Shown here piece by piece: positions 17,705-26,980 of a stretch of 64,000 nucleotides of DNA. Origin of the DNA: CBDAKK01 sp965216965 (GTDB taxonomy: Bacteria; Spirochaetota; Spirochaetia; WTKD01; G963693115); the NCBI GenBank assembly GCA_965216965.1, contig CBDCGX010000014.1:39287-103286 (forward strand). The letters are read 5' to 3'. The notes beneath the pieces are model-generated. The model had not been told where the DNA came from. It searched no databases and worked only from the letters and a program-made list of their open reading frames with translations. A program made the translations under genes and the position numbers. Each line of letters starts with the position of its first letter. Positions within the stretch are counted from its first letter, which is position 1.

Positions 17705-19313
17705 GCTACATTACGCACTATTTCTTGTATTCCTCTTTATACTTCCGTTTAGATCATTTTCTCAAACAAATGAGAAAGAAATAGAACGTATTAAAAACAC
17801 TTTAGAATATGGAATAGACCAATCTGTTATAAACGAACTAAAACAACTTATTAAGTTAGGATATGACTCTCTTGCAAGTGAAGTACTTAGTCGTATTTCA
17901 AAATCGAAAAATCCAACCCTCATTGCAGAAGGATTCACTTATTTAAGAGAAGTTCAATACCAAGAGAATGACGCCATAGACAAAGCACTTTCTATAATTA
18001 AAAATCACGAAAACCATCAATCAAAATCCATACAGTATGCATCGTTTTATCTTAAAGATGTAATAAACATTCTAGATATCAACCAAAAACAAGATATCTT
18101 AGAATTGGCTCTTGTAGTTATAAAAAAAGGACAACCAGCAATTTCTCTTGCAATGCTTGAACTTATAAGTAAGTTTTATGACGAGCAAAAAGAACCATAT
18201 GATATATATACTCCTGCAGAAAATGCTCAGAACACAATACAAGAAAACCTGCCAAGAGAACCAAGCAACTTAACACAACAAAAAATGAACAACACTAAAA
18301 AAAACGTTCAATTAGAAATTCCTACTGCCACTCTATATTCGGATAGAATAGTAGAGATTTTCAGTGAAACATCAGTAGAAATAATTAAAAATGACATTCT
18401 TGTTTTTTTAGGATCTGCTCAAGCATATAAACAAGCACCTGTACTTGTAGATGTAGTAAAAAACACAAATAATTCACAAAGTTTGCGTACATCTGCTATT
18501 AAAGCATTAGGAGAACTAAAAGAACCATCTCAAGAAATAATATCAAGCCGTTTTGAACTTTTTGAACAAATACGTGGAGAAAAAAATGCAACATTAAGAG
18601 AAGCAGTATTTATGGCATTATTACCTAGGGTGTCTAAATCTATACAAAATATAGAAACAACCGAGAATAATATTTTCTTCTGGATAAAAGATGGGCTGCG
18701 TGACAATGATGAAGTAGTACGAAAGGCAAGTCTTTTTGCAATTGAAAAAAACATGCTAGAATCTGTGTTTGACCAATCAGAAAGCAAACAACTATTTATG
18801 GCAGTAAAATATATTTCTGACAATGATCCTTCTAACAATGTAAAGTTGTATGCAGTTGATATATTGCCTTTATTCTCTAATGGGAACCAGTATCTGCTTG
18901 AAAAGGCACAAAACATTACTACTCTTAATGCAATAAATAAAAAATATATTGATGTCCTTATAAAGAAAATTTACAACGAAGGTGGAAACGAGTCGCTTAA
19001 TGCACTTATTGCCTCACAAGCAGCAGCAGAAGAAACACGTGTTAATAATTCATTTTCAAGTTCAAGAGCAATTCTTAAATATATATCAGGAATCATAGCA
19101 TATGAAAAAGATATAAACATGTCTAAAGAGGTGGGGCTTTTACTAACAAATCCCGATGTGGAAATAAAGAAAAATCTACTTACAGCAATAAGTAGGCATA
19201 AAATGGTGCAATATACAGAGTATGTACAATTAATCTCAGAAGATGTAACTGTTCCCTCGGAGCTTCGAGCATACGCAAGGAAAGTAAGAGCACTTCTTAC
19301 TGAAGAAAACTAA
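17688..19313 (+). CDS. Secreted HEAT-like repeat protein of unknown function
   Basis: 541 aa. Signal peptide at residues 1-25 (YALFLVFLFILPFRSFS, cleavage probably after SFS). The rest is almost entirely alpha-helical, with repeating helix pairs: residues 40-170 and again 220-530 show the spaced Leu/Ala pattern of HEAT/Armadillo repeats (for example SLRTSAIKALGELKEPS, LREAVFMALLPRVS, VKLYAVDILPLFSNG). A low-complexity Gln/Asn/Pro linker (about 180-215) divides two repeat blocks. Such proteins are scaffolds; no enzyme motif is seen. Translation is coupled to murJ by a 17-base overlap, hinting at a link with envelope growth, but that is inference. Confidence 0.75.
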   Translation: MKKIYKLHYALFLVFLFILPFRSFSQTNEKEIERIKNTLEYGIDQSVINELKQLIKLGYDSLASEVLSRISKSKNPTLIAEGFTYLREVQYQENDAIDKALSIIKNHENHQSKSIQYASFYLKDVINILDINQKQDILELALVVIKKGQPAISLAMLELISKFYDEQKEPYDIYTPAENAQNTIQENLPREPSNLTQQKMNNTKKNVQLEIPTATLYSDRIVEIFSETSVEIIKNDILVFLGSAQAYKQAPVLVDVVKNTNNSQSLRTSAIKALGELKEPSQEIISSRFELFEQIRGEKNATLREAVFMALLPRVSKSIQNIETTENNIFFWIKDGLRDNDEVVRKASLFAIEKNMLESVFDQSESKQLFMAVKYISDNDPSNNVKLYAVDILPLFSNGNQYLLEKAQNITTLNAINKKYIDVLIKKIYNEGGNESLNALIASQAAAEETRVNNSFSSSRAILKYISGIIAYEKDINMSKEVGLLLTNPDVEIKKNLLTAISRHKMVQYTEYVQLISEDVTVPSELRAYARKVRALLTEEN

Positions 19314-19402
19314 AAAATCCATAAGTGAATATTTATTTAATATCTGCTGCTGAAAATGCAATTTACTAATACAAACTACTCATTTGCTAATAACAGATGG
19401 GT

Positions 19403-19445
19403 ACCTAAAAAACCTTTAAATCTGGCTAACTTTAGGTGTTTTTTT
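19403..19445 (+). terminator. Intrinsic terminator after the HEAT-like gene
   Basis: Stem ACCTAAA (19403-19409) with TTTAGGT (19431-19437), 21-base loop, followed by GTTTTTTT. It ends the long murJ-side operon. The loop contains a further AACCTTTAAA that could form an alternative pairing, so an attenuator is possible but not shown. The surrounding gap (19314-19552) holds no gene. Confidence 0.55.
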
Positions 19446-19552
19446 GATGAAAAAAATAACTCAAGCAATAAAAAATTAAAATTTTAACTTCTAATATATA
19501 CAATATTAAAAAAAGAGATAGCTTGCATATAAAATAAAAATCTATATAAAAA

Positions 19553-19581
19553 TTGACATAATAGAAGGATTTTCGTATAGT
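19553..19581 (+). promoter_or_regulatory. Promoter of gltD
   Basis: Consensus TTGACA (19553-19558), 17-bp spacer, TATAGT (19576-19581). The same -35, spacing and -10 are found before gltB. The leader is about 80 bases and ends in AGGAG eight bases before the ATG. Confidence 0.7.
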
Positions 19582-19665
19582 ATATGTAGTTATTTATAAA
19601 ATCATGTCCATATGTAAAAATACATTCTTAATCTACATAATATTATTTCTAGCAGGAGCTTATTA

Positions 19666-21126
19666 ATGGGAAAGCTTACTGGATTTATAGATTATAAGCA
19701 AAAGCTTACTAAATATATATCTCCTCAAGAACGAATAAAACATTTTAATGAGTTTTTAATTCCTTTAGATGAGGAAGAACAGAAAATACAAGCATCTCGT
19801 TGCATGGATTGTGGCATTCCATTTTGTCATTCATCCTATGGGTGTCCGGTAGACAATCTCATCCCCGAATGGAATCATCTCTTGTATCTCGGAAGATGGG
19901 AAGACGCTTTTAAGCGCTTAAGAAAAACAAATAATTTCCCAGAATTTACTGGGCGAGTATGTCCTGCACCATGCGAAACCGCATGCGTACTTGGAATTAA
20001 TAACGATCCTGTAAGCATAAAAGATAATGAATGTGCAATTATTGATAAAGCATACGATAAAGGATATATGGTTCCACGCCCCCCAAAACAACGAAATGAA
20101 AAAAAAATATGTATTGTAGGAAGTGGTCCTTCTGGGCTTGCAGCTGCAGATGAGCTTAATAAAATGGGATATACTGTTACAGTATTTGAAAAAAACGATA
20201 GAATTGGCGGGCTTTTGATGTACGGTATACCAAATATGAAACTAGATAAAAAACTAGTAGAAAAACGCTGTGCAATTATGCAAGAAGAAGGGGTTGTTTT
20301 TAAAACAAATGTTTACATAGGAAAAGATATACAAGCTAAAGACATTATAAAAAATTATGACGCGATTCTTCTTACATGTGGGGCAACAGTTCCTCGTGAC
20401 TTGCAAGTGAAAGGGAGAAAAGCCAATGGGATTTATTTTGCCGTTGACTTTCTAAAGATGAACACAAAAAGCCTTTTAGATAGCAATCTAACGGATAACA
20501 AGTTTATAAACACTCAAGGAAAACACGTCATAGTTATAGGTGGAGGAGATACTGGAAATGACTGTATTGGAACGGCAATACGACACAATGCTGCATCCAT
20601 AACAAACTTTGAATTGCTTCCCAAACCCCACCCTCAGCGAAGTAGTGAACACCCCTGGCCTCTATATCCTCGAGTATTTAAAAGCGATTATGGGCATAGC
20701 GAAGCAAGCGATAGGCACGGGCGTGATCCGAGAGAATTTTCTATTCTTACAAAAGAATTCATTCTTAATAAAGACAATGATCTTTCTGCTATTAAAACAT
20801 GTCGTGTAAAATGGGAAAAACCTCCAAGTGCTCCTCCTAGATTTGTAGAAATAAAAAATTCAGAAGAAACATGGAAAGCAGATATAGCTTTACTTGCTAT
20901 GGGATTTCTTGGTCCAGAACAGGAACTACTAAAAAAACTTAACATAGAACGAAATACAAAAACCACCACTATAAAAGCAACTTTTGAAGAATTTAAAACA
21001 TCTCATGAAAAAATATTCACTGCTGGTGATGCTCGAAGAGGGCAATCACTCGTAGTATGGGCAATTCAAGAGGGACGAGGTGCAGCAAAAAAAATTAATG
21101 AATATCTTACTATTTCAAAAAAATAG
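19666..21126 (+). CDS. gltD: Glutamate synthase (NADPH) small subunit
   Basis: 486 aa. GltD takes electrons from NADPH via FAD and passes them through Fe-S clusters to GltB. The N-terminal ferredoxin-like domain has CMDCGIPFC (Cys46 onward), GCPVDNLIPEWN and CPAPCETACVLG. The FAD Rossmann motif is VGSGPSGLAAADELNKMG (about 150), followed by ENDRIGGLL-type FEKNDRIGGLLMYGIPN. The NADPH-binding motif is VIGGGDTGNDC (about 290), and the C-terminal FAD contact is FTAGDARRGQSLVVWAI. Length and order of motifs are normal. The AGGAG site fixes the start. gltB follows with its own promoter, so the two subunits are neighbours but not one tight operon. Confidence 0.96.
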   Translation: MGKLTGFIDYKQKLTKYISPQERIKHFNEFLIPLDEEEQKIQASRCMDCGIPFCHSSYGCPVDNLIPEWNHLLYLGRWEDAFKRLRKTNNFPEFTGRVCPAPCETACVLGINNDPVSIKDNECAIIDKAYDKGYMVPRPPKQRNEKKICIVGSGPSGLAAADELNKMGYTVTVFEKNDRIGGLLMYGIPNMKLDKKLVEKRCAIMQEEGVVFKTNVYIGKDIQAKDIIKNYDAILLTCGATVPRDLQVKGRKANGIYFAVDFLKMNTKSLLDSNLTDNKFINTQGKHVIVIGGGDTGNDCIGTAIRHNAASITNFELLPKPHPQRSSEHPWPLYPRVFKSDYGHSEASDRHGRDPREFSILTKEFILNKDNDLSAIKTCRVKWEKPPSAPPRFVEIKNSEETWKADIALLAMGFLGPEQELLKKLNIERNTKTTTIKATFEEFKTSHEKIFTAGDARRGQSLVVWAIQEGRGAAKKINEYLTISKK

Positions 21127-21235
21127 TTTGATGTGTCTAAAACATCTTTCAAAATACATTTTTTTTTTGCAAAATAGTCTTTAAAAGAGGAAGAAAGTTA
21201 CTTTAATATAAAAAAGAGAGTTTTATTATAATGAT

Positions 21236-21264
21236 TTGACAAAATAGAAACATTGCTATATAGT
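21236..21264 (+). promoter_or_regulatory. Promoter of gltB
   Basis: TTGACA (21236-21241), 17-bp spacer, TATAGT (21259-21264), identical hexamers and spacing to the gltD promoter. A second TATAAT lies at 21283-21288. The ATG at 21318 has no clear Shine-Dalgarno site. Confidence 0.65.
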
Positions 21265-21317
21265 GTGATAGAGTTATTTTATTATAATGAGAATAAAAAC
21301 CTAATGCGATGTTATAA

Positions 21318-24300
21318 ATGAAAAAAAGACCACTAGCAGAAAAACTCTACGATCCTCTCTTTGAACAAGATAGTTGTGGAACAGGGTTTATTGTTAATAT
21401 AAAGAAAAAAACGAGTCATTCCATAGTTCACGATGCACTTACCATGCTAAAACGAATGCAACACCGCGGAGCACGTGGTGCAGATAAAAATACTGGTGAT
21501 GGGACTGGCATACTTACTTCTCTTCCTCATGAATATTTTAAGAAAATATGCGAAAAAGAAAACCTATCTCTCCCACAACCGGGATTATATGCAGTGGGTA
21601 ATATCTTCTTACCAAATAATAAAGAGGAACAAAAAAAATGTAAAACACTGTTAGAACAAATAATGATAAAGCAATCATTACAAGTAGTATTTTGGAGAAA
21701 AGTTCCTGTAAACAGTGCTATAATAGGAAAAATAGCACTTGCATGCAAACCAGAAATAGAACAATGTTTTATTATCTCAAATTTTTTCATAAACACAAAA
21801 GAATTTGAAAGATCGCTTTTTATAGCATCAAAAGAAACAACAACAACTGTTAGAAATTCTCAATATGATACAGAATCTATGTTTTATATATGCTCTCTTT
21901 CTTCACAGAGCATAACATATAAAGGGATGCTCACTCACGATCAACTTGATATCTTTTATAAAGATTTAAAAGAAGAAGAATACAGTGCATATATGGCTCT
22001 GGTTCACTCTCGTTTTTCTACAAATACATTCCCTAGTTGGGATAGGGCACAACCATTACGAATAATGAGTCATAACGGAGAAATCAATACGTTATATGGT
22101 AATGAGAATAAAATGCACGCTAGAGAAGGAAAAATAAAAAATGGTGAGTTTAAAGAAATATTAAAAAACATATTCCCTATAATTCAAGATGATGTATCTG
22201 ACAGTGGAGCATTTGATAATACATTAGAATTTTTATATCACTCGGGATATTCACTCCCACAAGCAATATGTATGATGATACCCGAAGCATGGCAACATGA
22301 TAAAACAATGAGCAAAAAACAAAAAGCAATGTATAAAGCATACAGCTGTATTATGGAACCTTGGGATGGTCCCGCATGCATAACTTTTACAAATGGAAGA
22401 TATGTTGGAGCTGTTATAGACAGAAGTGGATTGCGTCCAAGCCGATATTACATAACTAATGATGACAGAGTAATACTTGCAAGTGAAGTTGGAGTTGTAG
22501 ATATAGAACCAGAAAACATAATAAGTAAAAATAGAATTAAATTGGGAAAGATTTTCCTTATTGATACCGATAATGCAAAAATTATAAGCGATGAACAAAT
22601 AAAAAAAGAACTTTCAGAGCATCATCCTTATATGGATTGGATACAAGAAGAAGAAATACAACTTTCACATATAGAGCAATCTTCTCTAAAAGCAACCGAT
22701 ATAACATATCTTTCTAATAAAGAACGAAAAAGACGAAGCATTGTCTATATATACAGCGAAGAAGATAAAATACATATTCTTAAATCAATGATAGAAAAAG
22801 AAAAAGAACCTTTGGGATCAATGGGCAATGATGTTGCACTTGCATGCCTTTCTACTACTCCACGACTTTTATACGATTATTTCAAGCAATTGTTTGCACA
22901 AGTTACTAATCCTCCCATCGATTCTATAAGGGAAAGGATAATTATGAGCATAGGGACTTATATAGGACCAGAAGGGAATATTCTAAAATTCAATCAATCA
23001 TGTTGTCACAGATTATGGCTAGAACACCCAATATTATCACACGAAGATTTTGCTTTATTAAAGAAAATACAACACAGAAAATGGAAATCATGCGTAATAG
23101 ATATAACATATAACAAAAGAGAACGAGAAATAGGTTTGAAAAATGCTCTTTCTCAAATTAAAAAAGAAGCAGAAGAATATGCGAAAAAAGGCTATCAAAT
23201 TATTATACTAAGCGATAAAGCTATAAATAAAGAAAGAATACCAATAAGCACTCTTATGGCATCCGCTGCGGTTCATCATCACCTTGTTGATAAGTGTTTA
23301 CGATCAATGTCAGCACTTGTTGTGGAGTCGGGAGAAATGAGAGAAGTCCATCATTATTCTATGTTACTTGGATATGGAGTAGATGCCCTTTTTCCTTATC
23401 TTGCCTTTGAAAATGCATTTGAAATGAGAGATAATGGTATTCTTGAAAATTCTTTAACTAACAAAGAAATTGTTAAAAGATATAAAAACGCCGTAGAATA
23501 TGGCATTTGCAAAGTGTTTTCAAAAATGGGAATATCTACCATAGACAGCTATAAGGGCTCACAAATATTTGAAGCCATTGGGATTGGAGAAGAAGTAATT
23601 GCACATTGCTTTAAGAATACTATTTCGCGAATAAGCGGAGTAGGCTTTGCTGAATTAGAAAAAGAGATGTTTATCAATCACGAAAACGCATATAAGAAAT
23701 GGGAAGATGACTCATTGGGAGAAACAATAATAAGTGCTGGAAATTTTCATTGGAGAAAAAAAGGACATCTCCATATGTGGGACCCTGAATCTATAATTCT
23801 TTTACAAAGTGCTGTAAGAAAAAACAACAAGAATATATTTAATGATTTTGTTAATTACCAAAATCAACGTTCCCCCCATCAATCTACTTTGAGAGGAATG
23901 CTCACATTTAAAAAGCAAAAAAATATTTCATTACATGAGGTAGAACCCACAAATGCAATTATTAAGCGATTTGCTACTGGGGCAATGAGCTTTGGCTCAA
24001 TATCCCAAGAAGCTCATGAAACACTTGCAATAGCTATGAACAGAATAGGAGGAAAATCAAACACAGGTGAAGGGGGAGAAGATCCTAGCAGATATATATC
24101 ACTTGCCAATGGGGATTCTAAACGTTCTGCTATTAAACAAGTTGCATCTGGACGTTTTGGTGTTACTATAGAATATCTTTCCAATGCAGACGAAATCCAA
24201 ATAAAAATGGCACAAGGAGCAAAGCCTGGCGAAGGCGGAGAATTACCTGGACACAAAGTATTTGATATTATTGCAAAAACACGCCACTCCACACCAGGAA

Positions 24301-25853
24301 TAGGGCTCATAAGCCCCCCTCCACATCATGATATTTACTCAATAGAAGATTTAGCACAACTTATTTTTGATTTAAAGAATGCCAATCCTTCCGCAAAAAT
24401 AAGTGTAAAACTTGTATCAAAATCGGGTGTGGGAGTCATTGCTGCAGGCGTTGCAAAAGGGAAAGCAGACAACATACTTATATCTGGACATGATGGTGGT
24501 ACAGGAGCATCTCCTCTTACAAGCATAAAACATACAGGTCTCCCATGGGAACTTGGAATAAGCGAAACACACCAAGTTCTAATAAAAAACAATCTTAGAA
24601 GTCGTGTTATATTACAAACCGATGGACAACTCAAAACTGGTAGAGACATTGCCATTGCAGCAATGCTAGGTGCCGAAGAGTTTGGATTTGCAACATCGGC
24701 ACTTATTTCGATGGGATGTATTATGATGCGCAAATGTGAATATAATACATGCCCAGTAGGGATAGCAACACAAAACAACGTTTTACGAAAGAAATTTATG
24801 GGAACACCCGAACACGTTATTGCTTTTATGACATTTTTAGCAGAAGATCTTCGTAAAGAAATGGCACAATTAGGATTTAAAACAGTAAATGAAATGGTAG
24901 GAAGAAGTGATATTCTAACTGTAGATACAAATGCTCTTAATTGGAAGTCAAAAAAAATAAACATATTTTCACTATTAAGTGATAAAAAACATGAAGGTCT
25001 TCAATGTTGCACTACAGAACAAGAACATAATATTACATCTGTGCTTGATAAAACGCTTATTCGCGATGCATCTAAAGCAATTGAAACGGGTTCTCCTATA
25101 AAACATAAATATACAATAAAAAACACAAACCGAACAACTGGAACACTTCTTAGTCATACAATAGCAAAAAAATATGGAATGAAGGGGCTTCCCCAAGATA
25201 CAATACATATTACATTTGATGGACATGCAGGACAAAGTTTTGGAGCATTTCTAGCTCACGGAGTAACCTTGTCTCTTAATGGAGACGCAAATGATTATGT
25301 AGGAAAAGGACTCTCAGGAGGCATAATAGCATTAACTCCTCCCAAACAAAGGAAATTTATCGCAGAAGACAATATAATTGCCGGTAACGTTGCACTCTAT
25401 GGAGCCACATGTGGAAAAGCCTTCTTTAATGGTCGTGTTGCAGAGCGATTTTGTATACGAAACAGTGGAGCAAAGGTCGTTGTTGAAGGTATTGGTACTC
25501 ATGGATGCGAATATATGACAAATGGGCGTGTAATAATTTTAGGAGATATCGGTAAAAATTTTGCTTCTGGAATGAGTGGGGGAATAGCTTATATATACGA
25601 TACATCTTCCATAGTAAGAAAAAATATAAATTCTGAAATGATAGTCTCTGCTATTCCTTTAGCAGAAAAAAATGAAGTGAAAGCTCTTATAAAGGAGCAC
25701 TATAAACGTACTGCATCTAAAAAAGCAAAATATATTCTTGACTCTTGGAATGTAGAAAAGAACGCCTTTATACGAATAATTTCTAAAGATTACCAAAATA
25801 TACTCTCGGTTCAAAAACAAACACTTCATATTCAAAATAATATTGTATTATAA
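21318..25853 (+). CDS. gltB: Glutamate synthase large subunit
   Basis: 1,511 aa, normal for the bacterial large subunit, which makes two glutamates from glutamine and 2-oxoglutarate. It would be processed to expose Cys20 (EQDSCGTGF), the glutaminase nucleophile; MQHRGARGADKNTGDGTGI follows. The central domain lies in the middle. The FMN-binding synthase domain has RFATGAMSFGSIS and GGKSNTGEGGEDP. The 3Fe-4S cysteines are in GCIMMRKCEYNTCPVGIATQ (about 1134-1145). The C-terminal beta-helix has GHAGQSFGAFLAHG and GKGLSGGII. No truncation or missing key residue. Together with gltD this gives the cell ammonia assimilation through the GS-GOGAT route; glutamine synthetase is not in the window. Confidence 0.97.
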   Translation: MKKRPLAEKLYDPLFEQDSCGTGFIVNIKKKTSHSIVHDALTMLKRMQHRGARGADKNTGDGTGILTSLPHEYFKKICEKENLSLPQPGLYAVGNIFLPNNKEEQKKCKTLLEQIMIKQSLQVVFWRKVPVNSAIIGKIALACKPEIEQCFIISNFFINTKEFERSLFIASKETTTTVRNSQYDTESMFYICSLSSQSITYKGMLTHDQLDIFYKDLKEEEYSAYMALVHSRFSTNTFPSWDRAQPLRIMSHNGEINTLYGNENKMHAREGKIKNGEFKEILKNIFPIIQDDVSDSGAFDNTLEFLYHSGYSLPQAICMMIPEAWQHDKTMSKKQKAMYKAYSCIMEPWDGPACITFTNGRYVGAVIDRSGLRPSRYYITNDDRVILASEVGVVDIEPENIISKNRIKLGKIFLIDTDNAKIISDEQIKKELSEHHPYMDWIQEEEIQLSHIEQSSLKATDITYLSNKERKRRSIVYIYSEEDKIHILKSMIEKEKEPLGSMGNDVALACLSTTPRLLYDYFKQLFAQVTNPPIDSIRERIIMSIGTYIGPEGNILKFNQSCCHRLWLEHPILSHEDFALLKKIQHRKWKSCVIDITYNKREREIGLKNALSQIKKEAEEYAKKGYQIIILSDKAINKERIPISTLMASAAVHHHLVDKCLRSMSALVVESGEMREVHHYSMLLGYGVDALFPYLAFENAFEMRDNGILENSLTNKEIVKRYKNAVEYGICKVFSKMGISTIDSYKGSQIFEAIGIGEEVIAHCFKNTISRISGVGFAELEKEMFINHENAYKKWEDDSLGETIISAGNFHWRKKGHLHMWDPESIILLQSAVRKNNKNIFNDFVNYQNQRSPHQSTLRGMLTFKKQKNISLHEVEPTNAIIKRFATGAMSFGSISQEAHETLAIAMNRIGGKSNTGEGGEDPSRYISLANGDSKRSAIKQVASGRFGVTIEYLSNADEIQIKMAQGAKPGEGGELPGHKVFDIIAKTRHSTPGIGLISPPPHHDIYSIEDLAQLIFDLKNANPSAKISVKLVSKSGVGVIAAGVAKGKADNILISGHDGGTGASPLTSIKHTGLPWELGISETHQVLIKNNLRSRVILQTDGQLKTGRDIAIAAMLGAEEFGFATSALISMGCIMMRKCEYNTCPVGIATQNNVLRKKFMGTPEHVIAFMTFLAEDLRKEMAQLGFKTVNEMVGRSDILTVDTNALNWKSKKINIFSLLSDKKHEGLQCCTTEQEHNITSVLDKTLIRDASKAIETGSPIKHKYTIKNTNRTTGTLLSHTIAKKYGMKGLPQDTIHITFDGHAGQSFGAFLAHGVTLSLNGDANDYVGKGLSGGIIALTPPKQRKFIAEDNIIAGNVALYGATCGKAFFNGRVAERFCIRNSGAKVVVEGIGTHGCEYMTNGRVIILGDIGKNFASGMSGGIAYIYDTSSIVRKNINSEMIVSAIPLAEKNEVKALIKEHYKRTASKKAKYILDSWNVEKNAFIRIISKDYQNILSVQKQTLHIQNNIVL

Positions 25854-25896
25854 ATAATACATGTATTTATTGCTACAAAAAACTTGTTTATAGTAC

Positions 25897-25925
25897 TTGA
25901 CAATAAAGTTTCATGGGACTAATAT
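25897..25925 (+). promoter_or_regulatory. Promoter of the iron ABC transporter operon
   Basis: TTGACA (25897-25902), 17-bp spacer, TAATAT (25920-25925). It overlaps the in-frame ATG at 25913, so that ATG cannot be the start. The real ATG at 25940 lies about 14 bases past the -10, giving a leader of only a few bases. Confidence 0.6.
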
Positions 25926-25939
25926 TGATTGTAGTTATG

Positions 25940-26980
25940 AAATTATTTAAAAAAAATATTCTATTTTGTATTCTCCTCTTTTTTATCTTTGTAAGTAAAG
26001 CTTATACAAGCGGTCTTATAGAAACTTCAAAAGAGAAGGTTGTTAACGTTTATTCCCATAGACATTATAAAGTCGACAAGGAATTATATGACACTTTTAG
26101 CAAAAAAACAGGAATAAAAATAAACCTTATAGATGGAAGTGCAGGTGAAATTGTAGAAAGGATAATAGCCGAAGGAAAAAATTCTGAGGCCGATCTTGTT
26201 TTTATTGTAGATATAGGACATCTTACTCTTCTCAAAAAGAAAAAACTCCTACAAAAAATTCCAGCTTCTGCAACCAAAAATATTCCTAGCAACTTACAAG
26301 ATCCCGATAGAGAGTGGGTTAGTGTTTCAACTCGATCAAGAATAATTGTATATGATAAAACAAGAATAAAAAATCCAACTGTGACTTCTTACGAAGATAT
26401 TGTAGAATCTCCTGTAAGTATTGCTATTCGCTCATCGTCTAATTCTTATAATCAAGCACTGCTTGCATCAATTATTTATAACAATGGAGAAGAAAAAGCA
26501 AGAAAATGGGTACAAAATCTCGTAAAACATCTTGCTCGACCTCCACAAGGAAATGATAGAAGTCAAGCAAAAGCTGTTGTGGCTGGCCTTGCAGACTATG
26601 CCATAATGAATATGTACTATATTGGACTGTTAATAAACTCTAATGACCCTAAAGAAAAAATAGTAGGAGAAAAATTAGGTATTATATTTCCTAACCAAAA
26701 CAAAAAGGGTACCCATATAAATATAAGTGGCATAGGATTATTAAGAAATGCCCCAAATAAGAAAGAAGCAATACAACTTATTACTTTTCTACTATCAAAA
26801 GAAGCTCAAAAGAAAATTACAAATATGAATTTTGAATACCCAGCATCCTCAGAAGTATCTCCTACTGCTCTTTTAAAAAATTGGGGGAAGTTTATCTCTG
26901 ATATTCCAGATGACCTAAATAAGATAGGAGAGCTTATTCCTCTTGCTGCAAAGATAGCAGATGAAGAGGGATGGAAATAA
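25940..26980 (+). CDS. fbpA: Iron(III) ABC transporter, periplasmic substrate-binding protein
   Basis: 346 aa from ATG 25940 (MKLFKKNILFCILLFFIF), giving a normal signal peptide. The promoter at 25897-25925 rules out the earlier ATG at 25913. The mature protein starts with VNVYSHRHYKVDKELYDTFSKKTGI, the classic FbpA/FutA opening with the iron-ligand Tyr/His region. Further marks are SADLVF-like EADLVFIVDIGHL, WVSVSTRSRIIVYD, and NMYYIG near residue 220 with the paired tyrosines that bind ferric ion. Symbol at family level. Its stop overlaps the permease start by 10 bases. Confidence 0.9.
   Translation, partial: KLFKKNILFCILLFFIFVSKAYTSGLIETSKEKVVNVYSHRHYKVDKELYDTFSKKTGIKINLIDGSAGEIVERIIAEGKNSEADLVFIVDIGHLTLLKKKKLLQKIPASATKNIPSNLQDPDREWVSVSTRSRIIVYDKTRIKNPTVTSYEDIVESPVSIAIRSSSNSYNQALLASIIYNNGEEKARKWVQNLVKHLARPPQGNDRSQAKAVVAGLADYAIMNMYYIGLLINSNDPKEKIVGEKLGIIFPNQNKKGTHINISGIGLLRNAPNKKEAIQLITFLLSKEAQKKITNMNFEYPASSEVSPTALLKNWGKFISDIPDDLNKIGELIPLAAKIADEEGWK

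Noticed and set aside
25913..25939. Nine-codon N-terminal extension of the iron-binding protein
   Set aside because: It overlaps the -10 and spacer of the TTGACA-17-TAATAT promoter, and the signal peptide begins at 25940.
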